Shown here: positions 52,190 to 61,232 of the stretch, one piece after another
How the letters are laid out: the number at the start of each line of letters is the position of its first letter
Numbering within the stretch: the stretch's first letter is position 1
Assembly: GCA_964578835.1 (NCBI GenBank)
Contig: CAZOEL010000021.1
Span: 1 to 64,000, forward strand
Direction: 5' to 3'
Source: CAZOEL01 sp964578835
GTDB taxonomy: Bacteria; Desulfobacterota; Syntrophobacteria; Syntrophobacterales; Syntrophobacteraceae
DNA: 64,000 nt
Notes under the pieces: model-generated
Database searches by the model: none
What the model saw: only the letters and a program-made list of their open reading frames with translations
Told to the model about the DNA's origin: nothing
Position numbers and translations under genes: made by a program

Positions 52190-52657
52190 TCAATAACCTT
52201 CCACGGGATAGTCTTTGCGCAAAGGATGCCCTTCCCAGTCATCCGTCAGCAGCAAAGGACGCATATCAGGATGGCCGTCGAAGGTGATGCCGAACAGATC
52301 TCGACATTCACGCTCATGCCAGTTGGCGGTGGACCATATGCCGGCAACGGACGGAACAGATGGCGGATCTCCGGGAACCTCCACCTTGACCCGCAAGAGG
52401 CCGGGGGTTTTGGAATGGGACCACAGATGATAGACCACCTGAAAGCGCGGTTGAGCGGGGTAGAAGTCCAAGGCCGTCAGATCGATCAGATACTTAAAGG
52501 AAAAGTCGTCTCTGAGCGTCGTCATGACTTCGATCAGCTTATCTGCTGAAACGAAGATGGTTTCCTGATCTCTGAACGATTCGCTTCCGATCAGACTGCC
52601 TTCGGGAAGACTCGGACGAATTGCATCCACCATCGATGTGCGATTTTCCTGTTCCAT
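52190..52657 (-). CDS. nuoC: NADH-quinone oxidoreductase subunit C
   Basis: A 155-residue 30-kDa-type subunit from ATG 52657 with GGAGG upstream and only one base after the nuoB stop. The signature WHERECRDLFGITFDGHPDMRPLLLTDDWEGHPLRKDYP is intact. Peripheral arm, near the quinone site. An in-frame start at 52708 would overlap nuoB by 50 bases and is less likely. Confidence 0.95.
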   Translation of the reverse strand: MEQENRTSMVDAIRPSLPEGSLIGSESFRDQETIFVSADKLIEVMTTLRDDFSFKYLIDLTALDFYPAQPRFQVVYHLWSHSKTPGLLRVKVEVPGDPPSVPSVAGIWSTANWHERECRDLFGITFDGHPDMRPLLLTDDWEGHPLRKDYPVEGY

Positions 52658-52658
52658 C

Positions 52659-53186
52659 TTATGCCTCCTCAGCTGCAATAGGCGGTTCAGGAAACTGCAG
52701 GTGACCATATTTCCGGGTGAGGAACGGATCGTTCTTTATCTTCTCGTGGAGCTTCATGATTCCGTAGAGGAGAGCCTCGGGCCTCGGCGGACAGCCAGGC
52801 ACGTACACATCAACCGGCAGATACTTGTCAATTCCCTGCACCACGGCATAGCTGCGAAAAATCCCGCCGGAATTGGCGCATGACCCCATAGAAATAACCC
52901 ACTTGGGCTCCGGCATCTGTTCGTAGACGCGGATTACCGCAGGGAGCATCTTCTTCGTGACGGTCCCGGCAATGATAAGGAGGTCCGCCTGTCGGGGCGA
53001 CGCCCGGAAGGCCTCCATCCCGAAGCGGGCGATATCATATCGGTTCGCCGCCGTACAGATCATCTCTATGGCGCAACAGGCAAGCCCGAAAGTGGCGGGC
53101 CAAACGGAGGATTTCCTTGCCCAATTGACTACTTTTTCAAGAGTCGTGACTAGAACGCGACCCTTCAGGTTTTCTTCTATTCCCAT
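52659..53186 (-). CDS. nuoB: NADH-quinone oxidoreductase subunit B
   Basis: A 175-residue subunit carrying the terminal cluster N2. The tandem-cysteine motif LACCAIEMI is present, as are MGSCANSGG and VPGCPPRPEALLYGI. Starts ten bases inside nuoA. Normal length. Confidence 0.96.
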   Translation of the reverse strand: MGIEENLKGRVLVTTLEKVVNWARKSSVWPATFGLACCAIEMICTAANRYDIARFGMEAFRASPRQADLLIIAGTVTKKMLPAVIRVYEQMPEPKWVISMGSCANSGGIFRSYAVVQGIDKYLPVDVYVPGCPPRPEALLYGIMKLHEKIKNDPFLTRKYGHLQFPEPPIAAEEA

Positions 53187-53533
53187 TTCAGTGCATCCTT
53201 TTGATAGATATAAAGAAGTCCGATCAGAAGAATCCCTGTAAATACGAGCATCTCAACGACTCCAAACCAGCCAAGTCCTTTGAAGACCACCGCCCACGGG
53301 TAAAGGAAAACGGTCTCGACATCAAATATGATGAAAATCATGGCCAGGATGTAAAAACGTACAGGGAAACGTACTTCCATGCTCCCCTCGGGGTCGACGC
53401 CGCACTCGTAAGGAATCATCTTTTCGCGCGTCGTCTTCTTCGTCCCGATCATGGACGAAATGAAAATGATCGCGGACACCAGACCTATGGTGACCAGAAG
53501 GTAGATCAGTACCGGAACATAGCTGCTCGCCAT
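53177..53533 (-). CDS. nuoA: NADH-quinone oxidoreductase subunit A
   Basis: A 118-residue three-helix membrane subunit. EKMIPYECGVDPEGSMEVRFPVRFYILAMIFIIFDVETVFLYPWAVVF is the family core, with the loop Cys in YECG and the Asp-Glu pair in FDVETVF. It follows nuoEF by 26 bases and overlaps nuoB by 10. Confidence 0.96.
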   Translation of the reverse strand: MASSYVPVLIYLLVTIGLVSAIIFISSMIGTKKTTREKMIPYECGVDPEGSMEVRFPVRFYILAMIFIIFDVETVFLYPWAVVFKGLGWFGVVEMLVFTGILLIGLLYIYQKDALKWE

Positions 53534-53559
53534 ATGTGACGCCTCTCTTTACCTGATAT

Positions 53560-55413
53560 TCACGAATGATCCCGGCATACGCCCAATGGACATTTTTTAT
53601 CCAGGATATGCGCCATATACTCGTCCCGCATTCTTTCGATCGTGGTTTTGATGAAGAAAATGGGAGACATCGCCAGAGCGCAGTTTGCCGTTGAGGCCAT
53701 GGTTTCGGCCAGGTTGATCATGCCCGCGAGATCCTCTTCGCGTCCTTCGCCGAGGGCGATCCTCGAGATCGTATCGTAGAGCACTCTGGTTCCACGTCGG
53801 CAGGGAGTGCAGAAGCCGCAGGATTCGTGCTGAAAGAAATAGAGAATATTACGCACGACATCCACTACGCAGGTCTTCTCGTTCATGACGAGCATCGTGC
53901 CGGACCCGAGGGACCCGCCCTGTTTCTGCATGTCGGCATATGTCATCGGGGTGTCGAGATGCTCCTCGGTAAAGAAACCGAATGAAACGCCTCCCGTCTG
54001 GCACATCTTGAAAGGAATTCCATCCTTCATTCCCCCGCCGTATTTGTCGATGAGCGTTCTCAGAGTCATTCCGAGCGGAGCCTCGACGACCTGCGGAGTG
54101 TTGACGTGGCCGCAGATCTGAAACAGCTTGAGTCCCGGGGACTCTTGAGTTCCCAACGACTTATACCATTCCGCCCCGTTTTCGATGATGGACGGAACAT
54201 TGGCCAGGGTCTCGACGTTGTTGACTATGGTTGGCTCTTGCCACAAGCCGCGAACGCCGGGAAAGGGCGGCTTGATTCTGGGATTGCCGCGCATGCCTTC
54301 AATGGATTCGATGAGAGCTGTTTCTTCGCCGCATACGTAGGCGCCTGCGCCGGAACGAATCTCGATATCATAATCAAAGCTAGAACCGAGGATGTTCCTG
54401 CCCAGAAAGCCCTTCTCGCGAGCCGCTTCCACCGCTTTCTGCAGCCGATGGATCGACAGGGCGTATTCTCCCCGCACATAAACAAAGCCTTTTGAGGCCT
54501 GCACTGCATAGCCGGCTATGATCAGCCCTTCTATCAGCTTGTGCGGGTTGCCTTCCATCAGGTATCGATCTTTGATAGTGCCCGGCTCTCCTTCGTCGGC
54601 ATTGCAGACGACATATTTCGTCTTGGAATCAATCGGCAAAGTAAAAGACCACTTGAGGCCGGTCGGAAACCCGGCTCCCCCGCGCCCTCTCAGTCCGGAA
54701 TTTTTAACTTCGTCAACGACCTGCTGAGGCGTCATCCCACCCAAGACCTTTTTCAAGGCCCCGTAGCCCCCGATTTTTACATAGTCGCCAATCTCTTCCG
54801 GGTTGACTTCATCGACGCCGCGCAGCAAAGAAAGGTTCTTGTGAATATCGAGATTCCTGTCAATCGTCCCGCCCGACCGCGGCAGCGTTCGGAAGTCCTT
54901 CACATCGCCGCGTCTGTGCTTCGCGATCACATCGTCGATCTTCTCCCGGGTAAGGTTCCCGAAGACCACTTCATTTATCTGCATGGCGGGCGCAACTTCA
55001 CACACGCCCAGGCATGAGGACAACTCCAGAGTGAAAAGCCCGTCGGAGGTGGTTTCATCCACGTCCACTCCCAACGTCTCCTTCAAGACGTCGAGAAGGC
55101 TTTCAACTCCGAGGATGTGACACGCGGGAGACTCGCAGACCCTCACGATGAAGCGTCCTCGCGGCTGCAGGGAGAACATGGTGTAAAAGCCCACCACTCC
55201 GTAAAGGTAGCTTACGTGCAGGTTGTATTCGTCGGCGATCAATGCGAGCACATTGGCGGGCAACCAGTTGCCGCATATGGCTTGCGCATCGTGAAGAAGC
55301 GGCAGAAGAGCGCCTTTCTTATCGCGATGCAGATCGAGCGCTTGCTGTAGCCGCTCTTTTTCCTCCTGAGTCAACACCTTATCAGGATTGGGATAGTTGG
55401 TAGAGTGAAGCAT
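53560..55413 (-). CDS. nuoEF: Fused NADH dehydrogenase subunits NuoE and NuoF
   Basis: A 617-residue fusion from ATG 55413 (AGAGGGA upstream). The NuoE part (about 1-160) has the [2Fe-2S] ligands in CESPACHILG and SSCLGVCEVAP. The NuoF part (about 200-610) has the FMN site GRGGAGFPTGLKW, the NADH site with CNADEGEPGT, GAGAYVCGEETAL and the N3 cluster ligands in CGFCTPCRRGT with the later ANCALAM. The C terminus ends in KKCPLGVCRDHS, a stub of the CPxGxC motif that starts the extra ferredoxin domain in hydrogenase beta subunits (HydB/HndC type). It is the first gene of the operon, ahead of nuoA, an order different from nuoA-N. Confidence 0.94.
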   Translation of the reverse strand: MLHSTNYPNPDKVLTQEEKERLQQALDLHRDKKGALLPLLHDAQAICGNWLPANVLALIADEYNLHVSYLYGVVGFYTMFSLQPRGRFIVRVCESPACHILGVESLLDVLKETLGVDVDETTSDGLFTLELSSCLGVCEVAPAMQINEVVFGNLTREKIDDVIAKHRRGDVKDFRTLPRSGGTIDRNLDIHKNLSLLRGVDEVNPEEIGDYVKIGGYGALKKVLGGMTPQQVVDEVKNSGLRGRGGAGFPTGLKWSFTLPIDSKTKYVVCNADEGEPGTIKDRYLMEGNPHKLIEGLIIAGYAVQASKGFVYVRGEYALSIHRLQKAVEAAREKGFLGRNILGSSFDYDIEIRSGAGAYVCGEETALIESIEGMRGNPRIKPPFPGVRGLWQEPTIVNNVETLANVPSIIENGAEWYKSLGTQESPGLKLFQICGHVNTPQVVEAPLGMTLRTLIDKYGGGMKDGIPFKMCQTGGVSFGFFTEEHLDTPMTYADMQKQGGSLGSGTMLVMNEKTCVVDVVRNILYFFQHESCGFCTPCRRGTRVLYDTISRIALGEGREEDLAGMINLAETMASTANCALAMSPIFFIKTTIERMRDEYMAHILDKKCPLGVCRDHS

Positions 55414-56314
55414 AATCCCTCTGACCTTTCGATATCTTCTCCTCGGGCCTCCATCGACCCTCGAGTTGAGCGCAGGTAAAAAAGCCCGCCGCCCTGCCGC
55501 AAGCATGCGCAGGCGCGCCTCTCACCTTGTGAATTGTATTATGAAATTGTAAAAGGCAGGACCTTATTCAGAATTGATCGGGTACAGAAACACAGTACCC
55601 CAATCAACGACAGAAGAAGAAAGTCAGCTACCCAGCACCATTTCAAATCCCCCGGGGCCTCATTCCCATGGGTAAAGGGAATGATCCTCCACAACGACAG
55701 CGACCTAACTTTCCTGACCTCACGATTCGGAACGCGGAGCTCTCCCATGGCGGATGCGCCATGATTTACAGGGGGTTGTTTTTACTACTCTTGGAGGTAG
55801 TTGTCAAACTAAAACCCCCATGATCGAACAAAAAGTTTCATTTCTCGAAACTCAATCCAACAGAAGCATTGTATCTTTTTTCTCATGCATAGGTCAACAC
55901 GCCCAATGAAGTCGCCCTCCAAAACATCCTAATAGACTTTAGAGCGAAAGTATGATTAATATCTGTTAACATTCAATCTTTTGCAATACCACGGTTTCTG
56001 TGCGCTGAGCTGAAAGGAAGTGGCGCGCGCTTTTGGCGATCGTCCATTCAAGAGTGCTTCAAGCATTCTATTTTGCTCCATAAATGGAATGCTGTCGCTC
56101 CGCCCGGCCGTGACGGTTTGGAAAGATCCGGCGCATCCGTCGCAGAGAGCGCCGTGGCTTTAAGAAGGTTTTGCTGAAATTTGTCGATAGCTCGTTTATC
56201 CTGACTGCGGGGCTCGTCATTTTAGAGTGTTGCGCTGCTCTATAAGCTGCTCCGAGTCGTTCAATCGGCGCTTGAATCGAATCATTCGGGTCCGGCTCGA
56301 GGAGTTTTTTCACG
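55414..56314. other. Divergent gap between nuoEF and response regulator gene
   Basis: About 900 bases. Apart from the candidate nuo promoter and dyad, I see no supported gene; frames lack ribosome sites. A/T-rich stretch 55830-55990 could hold the plus-strand promoter, but no clear pair was found. Confidence 0.45.
55779..55807 (-). promoter_or_regulatory. Candidate sigma70 promoter of the nuo operon, inside a dyad
   Basis: On the minus strand TTGACA (55807-55802) and TAAAAA (55784-55779) are 17 bases apart. They lie inside an inverted repeat: ACTAC (55785-55789) against GTAGT (55798-55802), with GGGGGTT (55771-55777) and AACCCCC at about 55813-55819 outside. This could be an operator. The leader would be about 360 bases, which is long. 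Confidence 0.35.
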
Positions 56315-57484
56315 ATGCGCGCTCTTGTTGTTGAAGATCATAGCGCAATGAGGTCTATCATCAGGAAAACCCTTGAGGCGATGAGCTGTTTCGATGTGAT
56401 TGACGAGGCTTCCAATGGCGAATCAGCCTGGGAGAAGATTTCCTCTAATCATAAAGACGGCGCTGGCGAGCAATACGGCTTGGTGATCTGTGATACGGAT
56501 TTACCCGTATTGGATGGAATCAGCTTTCTTAGACGGTGCCGGGCGCATTCCGATTTGCGCGCTATTCCGTTCATTATGATTTCCACTTCTCCCGAGATTT
56601 CAACCGTCGCCAGCGCTCTGGGCGAATGGAGAGCCAATGATTTTATCGTAAAGCCTTTCTCTCCCGTAAGCCTTCAGCATCGAGTCAGCTATCTCTTGTC
56701 ACACATAGACAGCCAGGAAGAGATATTGTATCGACAGATAGAGGAGCTCAAGGAGAGCAACGCCATCGAGGACGCTTTAAAGCTGCTGGAAACCTGGGAG
56801 ACCGTCAATTCTCTCTCGATGGCCAAGTGGCCAAATCTCAAAGGCGAATGCCTTATGAAAGCCGGCAATCTTCAAGAAGCTGCGTCGGAGTTTGAAAAAG
56901 CCATGGTCATCTGCGATCTTTTCGTCGACGCGTACAAGAATTATGCTTCTGCTCATAAGCACTTGGGCAACACGGACAAGGCAATCGAAGCTTTGCTGCA
57001 CATAGAGGATTTGAGCCCTACAGACAATGAAAGGACCCTTCTGCTCGGAGAACTGCTGCTTCAAACAGGAAGGGTGGATGAAGCAAAGAAACATCTCAGC
57101 GCGTTGATCAGGAGATGCATCAGGGACGAACGGAACAGCATATCCCAGAGAGTGGGGGAAATTTACCTGCAAAAAGGGCTTTTCAAAGAGGCTGAGGATA
57201 TTTATTCAGTATGCGTGAGAAACAATCCGCACGACATAGAGCTCTCGAATCGCCTCGCCATCGCTCTGAGGCAGCAGAAAAAATACGATGAAGCTGAGCG
57301 CTGCTACATGACCATTCTCAGGAGAAATCCGCGCAATCCGGTCATATACTTCAATGTGGCCGTTTTGAACCTTGCCAAGCATGATTTCGAGAGGGCTGAG
57401 AAATACTTTAGGAAGGCGCTTATTTTCGATCCCGATTTCCAAGAGGCCAAAGACATGTTGCTGAAGATGGGCGAACAACCCTGA
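56315..57484 (+). CDS. Response regulator with receiver domain and TPR region
   Basis: A 389-residue cytoplasmic protein. The receiver domain (about 1-130) has the acidic pair VVEDHS, the phospho-accepting Asp in VICDTDLPVLDG, the Ser/Thr switch in MISTSPEIS and Lys in FIVKPFSP. The remainder is tetratricopeptide repeats (about 155-385: LQEAASEFEKAMVICDLFVDAYKNYASAHKHLGNTDKAIEAL and further copies). No DNA-binding domain, so output is through protein contacts. It is upstream of the HD-GYP/PilZ gene on the same strand; a shared pathway is likely. Confidence 0.88.
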   Translation: MRALVVEDHSAMRSIIRKTLEAMSCFDVIDEASNGESAWEKISSNHKDGAGEQYGLVICDTDLPVLDGISFLRRCRAHSDLRAIPFIMISTSPEISTVASALGEWRANDFIVKPFSPVSLQHRVSYLLSHIDSQEEILYRQIEELKESNAIEDALKLLETWETVNSLSMAKWPNLKGECLMKAGNLQEAASEFEKAMVICDLFVDAYKNYASAHKHLGNTDKAIEALLHIEDLSPTDNERTLLLGELLLQTGRVDEAKKHLSALIRRCIRDERNSISQRVGEIYLQKGLFKEAEDIYSVCVRNNPHDIELSNRLAIALRQQKKYDEAERCYMTILRRNPRNPVIYFNVAVLNLAKHDFERAEKYFRKALIFDPDFQEAKDMLLKMGEQP

Positions 57485-57599
57485 ACGCTTTTGATCTGAC
57501 GCGCTTTGACGTTCAACGAGCATTGAACTCGAGTCTGTCGCGAAGCGGCGCCGCCGTGCGAGTAACCACGGAAATGCGCAGAGGAGAGCCAAACTCTAA

Positions 57600-59267
57600 A
57601 TGAAGCTTGAGAAACTGGAATCTATCACGATTGATACAGGCGACTTCGAGGAAGCTGGATACCTCGCCATCAAGATCGATGATCTCGCTTTGAATGCCCC
57701 GTCACCTTTCAATATCTATGCTCCTGTCTTGGACCTCGTAACCCGATCCGCTTCCATGGCGAGAATTTTCTTCGCAGGCGAAATTTATGATGAGCCCCAT
57801 AAGGCTTGTTTGCAGAGCAAAGGCGCCCTCATCCTCTACATACGGGAGGAAGACGAAGAGCCTTTTGGAAATTACAAGCTGGAGGGAATTCGGAAGGCAT
57901 TCGCATCCGACTCAGCTCGCTCTGAAGAGAAGGCCAAATTATTGTGCGACCATGCTGAATACCTGCTCAAGAAAGCTTTCAGCGACACTCCTTCGAGCAG
58001 CGTTTTCGCCCAAAGCGCCAAGCTTATGAGAACGGCCGCAGTACATTTTTCTGCCGAATCGCTCGCCTCGGACCAGATTGTCTCCATTTTTGCCAAGGAC
58101 TACTCCACCTTTACCCATTCCGTACAAGTCAGCTTCCTCGCAATGGCGTTTTGCACTTACCTGGGCTGGCCAAAGCCAGAAGTTTCCGATGTCGGCATCG
58201 GAGCGCTTTTCCATGATATAGGGATGGGCTCAGTAGACCGGGACATCTTCGACAAGCCCGGCAAACTCGAGCCCGACGAGCTCGAAATGATAAGGAAGCA
58301 CCCCTTCATTGGCTACGAGCAGTTGAAAGATTCCGAGCTGTTTTCTGATAGTCAACTGAAGATCGTGCTGCAACATCATGAGGATTACGGCGGCGGAGGG
58401 TACCCATCAGGAATCGAGAAGGAGCAAATCCACCGGTATGCTCGCATCGTAAGGATTGTCGACTGCTTTGACATCCTCACGACCAGGAGGTCCCGCAAGG
58501 AGGCGCTCAATCCTGTACAGGCGTTGAAAATCATGCATGGAGAGCTCCACGGTTGCTTTGATCCGCTCTATCTCGACGCTTTCAGCAAATTCTTCCGCTC
58601 CGATGACAGAGGATCTTTCATAACCAGCGAGGTGAAAGGTTTGTCGATTGCGCTTGGAGATTATCTCCAGATTCAATTCGGCAGATCCGAAAAGCGGTTC
58701 AACGTCAAACTGGTCGGAATGGAGCCCGGATCATACCTTATCGGCCAACTGCCGAGCAAAATGGACGATTCCATTTCGGGAGGGAATCAGGCGACGGTGC
58801 GCTATCTCAGTTCTCAATCGGGAACGATCTATGGGTTTCAGTCCATAATAATGGGCTTCATTGTCAATCCGATACGCATCCTGATCTTGTCTTATCCGAA
58901 CGTTGTGGAAAAGCACGAATTGCGCAAGCACAAGAGACTCAACTGCTTCATAGCTGCTACGGCTAAGATTGGCGACAGGGAATACAATGGCGTGATTACC
59001 GATTTGAGCCTGGGTGGATGCAGGTTCATCCTGAACATGAAGGCCGCTGAGTCTTTCCCGAAGCTTAAGGCGGAAGAGAAAATAACCTTGCGCTCTCAGA
59101 TTCCCATCCAGCCAGGGGTGCAAACATTGGGAGGAATCGTGCGAAGCCGAGTTGAGGATGTGGAGAAGTCTTCGCTGGGAATTCAATTCCGCGGGTTGCC
59201 CCCTGACGCAACCGAAGCGCTTCGCGATCTGATCGGAAAGCTTGCCAACGACGCGATGCCGCTGTGA
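57600..59267 (+). CDS. HD-GYP-type protein with PilZ domain
   Basis: A 555-residue protein combining a c-di-GMP phosphodiesterase-type domain and a c-di-GMP-binding domain. HD-GYP region about 170-335: HSVQVSFLAMAFCTYLGW, FHDIGMGSVDRDIFDKPGKL, HPFIGYEQL and HHEDYGGGGYPSG. The HD pair and HHE are intact, but HDIGK is HDIGM and the DGxGYP motif reads GGGGYP. The C-terminal part contains a YcgR-type N-terminal PilZN-like stretch (GDYLQIQFG...GSYLIGQLP) and a PilZ domain (RKHKRLNCFIAATAKIG...ITDLSLGGCRF) with the RxxxR and (D/N)xSxxG motifs. The altered GYP motif leaves enzyme activity uncertain. Confidence 0.88.
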   Translation: MKLEKLESITIDTGDFEEAGYLAIKIDDLALNAPSPFNIYAPVLDLVTRSASMARIFFAGEIYDEPHKACLQSKGALILYIREEDEEPFGNYKLEGIRKAFASDSARSEEKAKLLCDHAEYLLKKAFSDTPSSSVFAQSAKLMRTAAVHFSAESLASDQIVSIFAKDYSTFTHSVQVSFLAMAFCTYLGWPKPEVSDVGIGALFHDIGMGSVDRDIFDKPGKLEPDELEMIRKHPFIGYEQLKDSELFSDSQLKIVLQHHEDYGGGGYPSGIEKEQIHRYARIVRIVDCFDILTTRRSRKEALNPVQALKIMHGELHGCFDPLYLDAFSKFFRSDDRGSFITSEVKGLSIALGDYLQIQFGRSEKRFNVKLVGMEPGSYLIGQLPSKMDDSISGGNQATVRYLSSQSGTIYGFQSIIMGFIVNPIRILILSYPNVVEKHELRKHKRLNCFIAATAKIGDREYNGVITDLSLGGCRFILNMKAAESFPKLKAEEKITLRSQIPIQPGVQTLGGIVRSRVEDVEKSSLGIQFRGLPPDATEALRDLIGKLANDAMPL

Positions 59268-59296
59268 GCCGCCCCGATTCGCCCGTTCCTGCAGAA

Positions 59297-59977
59297 TCAG
59301 GCTGGTTTCTCTTTGGCGTCGGGCAAAATGAAATAAAAACCAGGCGCCGATGACTCCCACTCAAACGTTCCACCAAGGACGGCGACGGTTTCCCGGAGAG
59401 GAAGCCATCCGGCTGAGTCCTGCGCTTTCTCGGCAAAGTCTTTTTGGCTGGCGATGCCGGCGTCCTCGCAGATGAAGCGAATGACCGCCTCATTGCCTTC
59501 TCGCCCCGCTTGGAGACGCAAAACCCCTCCGGTGGGCATATGATTCCAGCAATGCTCCATCCCCAGGAACAAAGCCATCTGGAATCCGATGGGAGATATC
59601 GTCAGAGTCACCGGCGCATCGGATGGGACGACCTTGATGACGACGCCCTTTAGCCTCGCGAAACGCTCGCTCAGCAGGGCGACCTGCTGAAGCATGTCGT
59701 TTAGCTCAATGGAGGCAAGCGGGAGGTCCGGACTGTGTGCGAAACGGTTGAGCCTCGTGGAAAGCTCCACCCCTCGGCTCACCTGGTCCTGTATGCCCGT
59801 GAGAGCGCGCAGGAACCTTTCGCGGTTCGGAAATGAAGCATCCTTGGCCAAGCCGATCAGATCCTGCATGAGCCCGGTGGATTCTTTGATGATGGCCAGA
59901 ACATTCTTAAGCTCATGCGTAAAACCGGCGGTAATTCTGCCCATGAACAGCACTTCATTCTCTGCCATATCGGCCAT
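59297..59977 (-). CDS. Small cytoplasmic histidine-kinase-like protein
   Basis: A 226-residue protein with a HisKA-type dimerisation domain: MGRITAGFTHELKNVLAIIKESTGLMQDL, His near residue 20. The following ATPase region is degenerate: where an N box is expected the sequence reads ALFLGMEHCWNHM, EDAGIAS stands in place of DxGxG, and no G2 box GTGLGL is found. It may act as a phosphotransferase or phosphatase, or be an extreme variant. GGGAGGG precedes the ATG. It follows the kinase-like/BON/receiver gene by 25 bases, so it is the last gene of that unit. Confidence 0.75.
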   Translation of the reverse strand: MADMAENEVLFMGRITAGFTHELKNVLAIIKESTGLMQDLIGLAKDASFPNRERFLRALTGIQDQVSRGVELSTRLNRFAHSPDLPLASIELNDMLQQVALLSERFARLKGVVIKVVPSDAPVTLTISPIGFQMALFLGMEHCWNHMPTGGVLRLQAGREGNEAVIRFICEDAGIASQKDFAEKAQDSAGWLPLRETVAVLGGTFEWESSAPGFYFILPDAKEKPA

Positions 59978-60002
59978 GGCGCCCTCCCGTCACAGCTTCG
60001 TG

Positions 60003-61232
60003 TTACACCGCAGTCTTTTTATCTTTTAGCCTACGATACGCTTGCTGCATGGTCTGAGTCAGAGTTTCAACATCGACCGGCTTCTCCAGATAAGCGCACG
60101 CCCCCATTTCAAGACAAAGTCTTTCCACTTCCTTGGAGCCATGCCCGGTGAGGACAATCACCTCTACATTCGGATGCTCGCTTTTGACGCGCTTCAAAAC
60201 CTCAAGCCCGTCTATTCCCGGCATCTTGAGGTCAAGAACCATCACCTCGGGCTCGTCTTCCGCCACAACAGAGAGAGCCTCCTCTCCGCCATAAGCCACC
60301 GCAGAGCCGAGATCCCGCAGTTGCAGACGTTCAGAGAGAGTTTGCACGAACTCCCTTTCGTCGTCTACCAGAAGGACCTTGGAAGGCAGGGGCAGATCGA
60401 AATCATATTTGCGATAAATATCGGTTTGATAATAACCGGAGCCAACCTTCGTCTCAACGCCCTGCACTCCCGGAACGGTACTAACGATTCTCTTGAGCTC
60501 CTCTTCCAGAGAGGAAAGCATCAGAACATGCTTGTTGATGGTAACGAGCACACTGCCTTCTTTGGCGGAGACCTTGACATCATGGCCTTCCACGGCGAGC
60601 TTCAGGTTGACCTCGGAAGCCAGCCGAAAATCCTCGACCGCTTTCATCGACTCGGGGCTAACCTTCAGCACTTCTTTCTTGACATTCTCCACAATTATCG
60701 CGGCCGCGTCATCCACACTGTTTTTGTTCATGGGAAGCACGATATCGTAGAGCTCCGCCGCCCACGGATCTTTTTTATTGAAAAGGTATTCCACCCAAAG
60801 AACTCGGCTCTCGTCATCCTTGTGGATCTTTTTGATAGCATCCTTCTCGGACAGTCCTTCCTTCTTGCTCGCCAGGCCGGTCCGGTGCTTTATGTCCGCA
60901 ATGACGCACGTCCTGAGAACATGGGAAATGTCGCCTGGAATCAGGTGCATCGAGAACCCTTGGAAGAGAAGATTGTCCTGCTCGAGGAAATCAGCCATGG
61001 CCATTTGAAGATAGGCCAGCGAACGTTCCTTTTCGTGTGTGAACTTATTGAATACGGAGGCCTTGCCGGTCATGGCCTTGAGGAGCTTCCCGGCATCGAT
61101 TTTGAACCTTTTGCCGGCTTCATCAACCAACGCTTGATCATCGACAAGCTTATAGCCAAGAGCCTCTACTACCTTCCGCGCCACATCTTCGCCACTACAA
61201 TAGGAACCGCTAAAAAGAGTGATTACAGGCAT
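60003..61232 (-). CDS. Cytidylate-kinase-like / BON / receiver fusion protein
   Basis: A 409-residue three-domain protein. N-terminal (about 1-195): cytidylate kinase-like domain (VITLFSGSYCSGEDVARKVVEALGYKLVDDQALVDEAGKRF), where the loop GSYCSGEDV lacks the usual P-loop Lys, and later RTCVIADIKHRTG and WVEYLFNKKDPWAAELYDIVLPMN. Middle (about 200-275): BON-like domain (ASEVNLKLAVEGHDVKVSAKEGSVLVTINKHV...VPGVQGVETKV). C-terminal (about 285-400): receiver domain with VLLVDDERE, VMVLDLKMPGIDG (phospho-Asp near 334), VLTGHG and YLEKP. A receiver at the C terminus of a nucleotide-kinase-like domain is unusual; activity is unproven. Lies between sulP and the small histidine-kinase-like gene. Confidence 0.85.
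   Translation of the reverse strand: MPVITLFSGSYCSGEDVARKVVEALGYKLVDDQALVDEAGKRFKIDAGKLLKAMTGKASVFNKFTHEKERSLAYLQMAMADFLEQDNLLFQGFSMHLIPGDISHVLRTCVIADIKHRTGLASKKEGLSEKDAIKKIHKDDESRVLWVEYLFNKKDPWAAELYDIVLPMNKNSVDDAAAIIVENVKKEVLKVSPESMKAVEDFRLASEVNLKLAVEGHDVKVSAKEGSVLVTINKHVLMLSSLEEELKRIVSTVPGVQGVETKVGSGYYQTDIYRKYDFDLPLPSKVLLVDDEREFVQTLSERLQLRDLGSAVAYGGEEALSVVAEDEPEVMVLDLKMPGIDGLEVLKRVKSEHPNVEVIVLTGHGSKEVERLCLEMGACAYLEKPVDVETLTQTMQQAYRRLKDKKTAV

Noticed and set aside
55530..55554. Possible Rex-type redox operator (TTGTGAATTG...)
   Set aside because: Only one half site matches TTGTGAA; the second half is not its complement, and it lies downstream of the candidate promoter.
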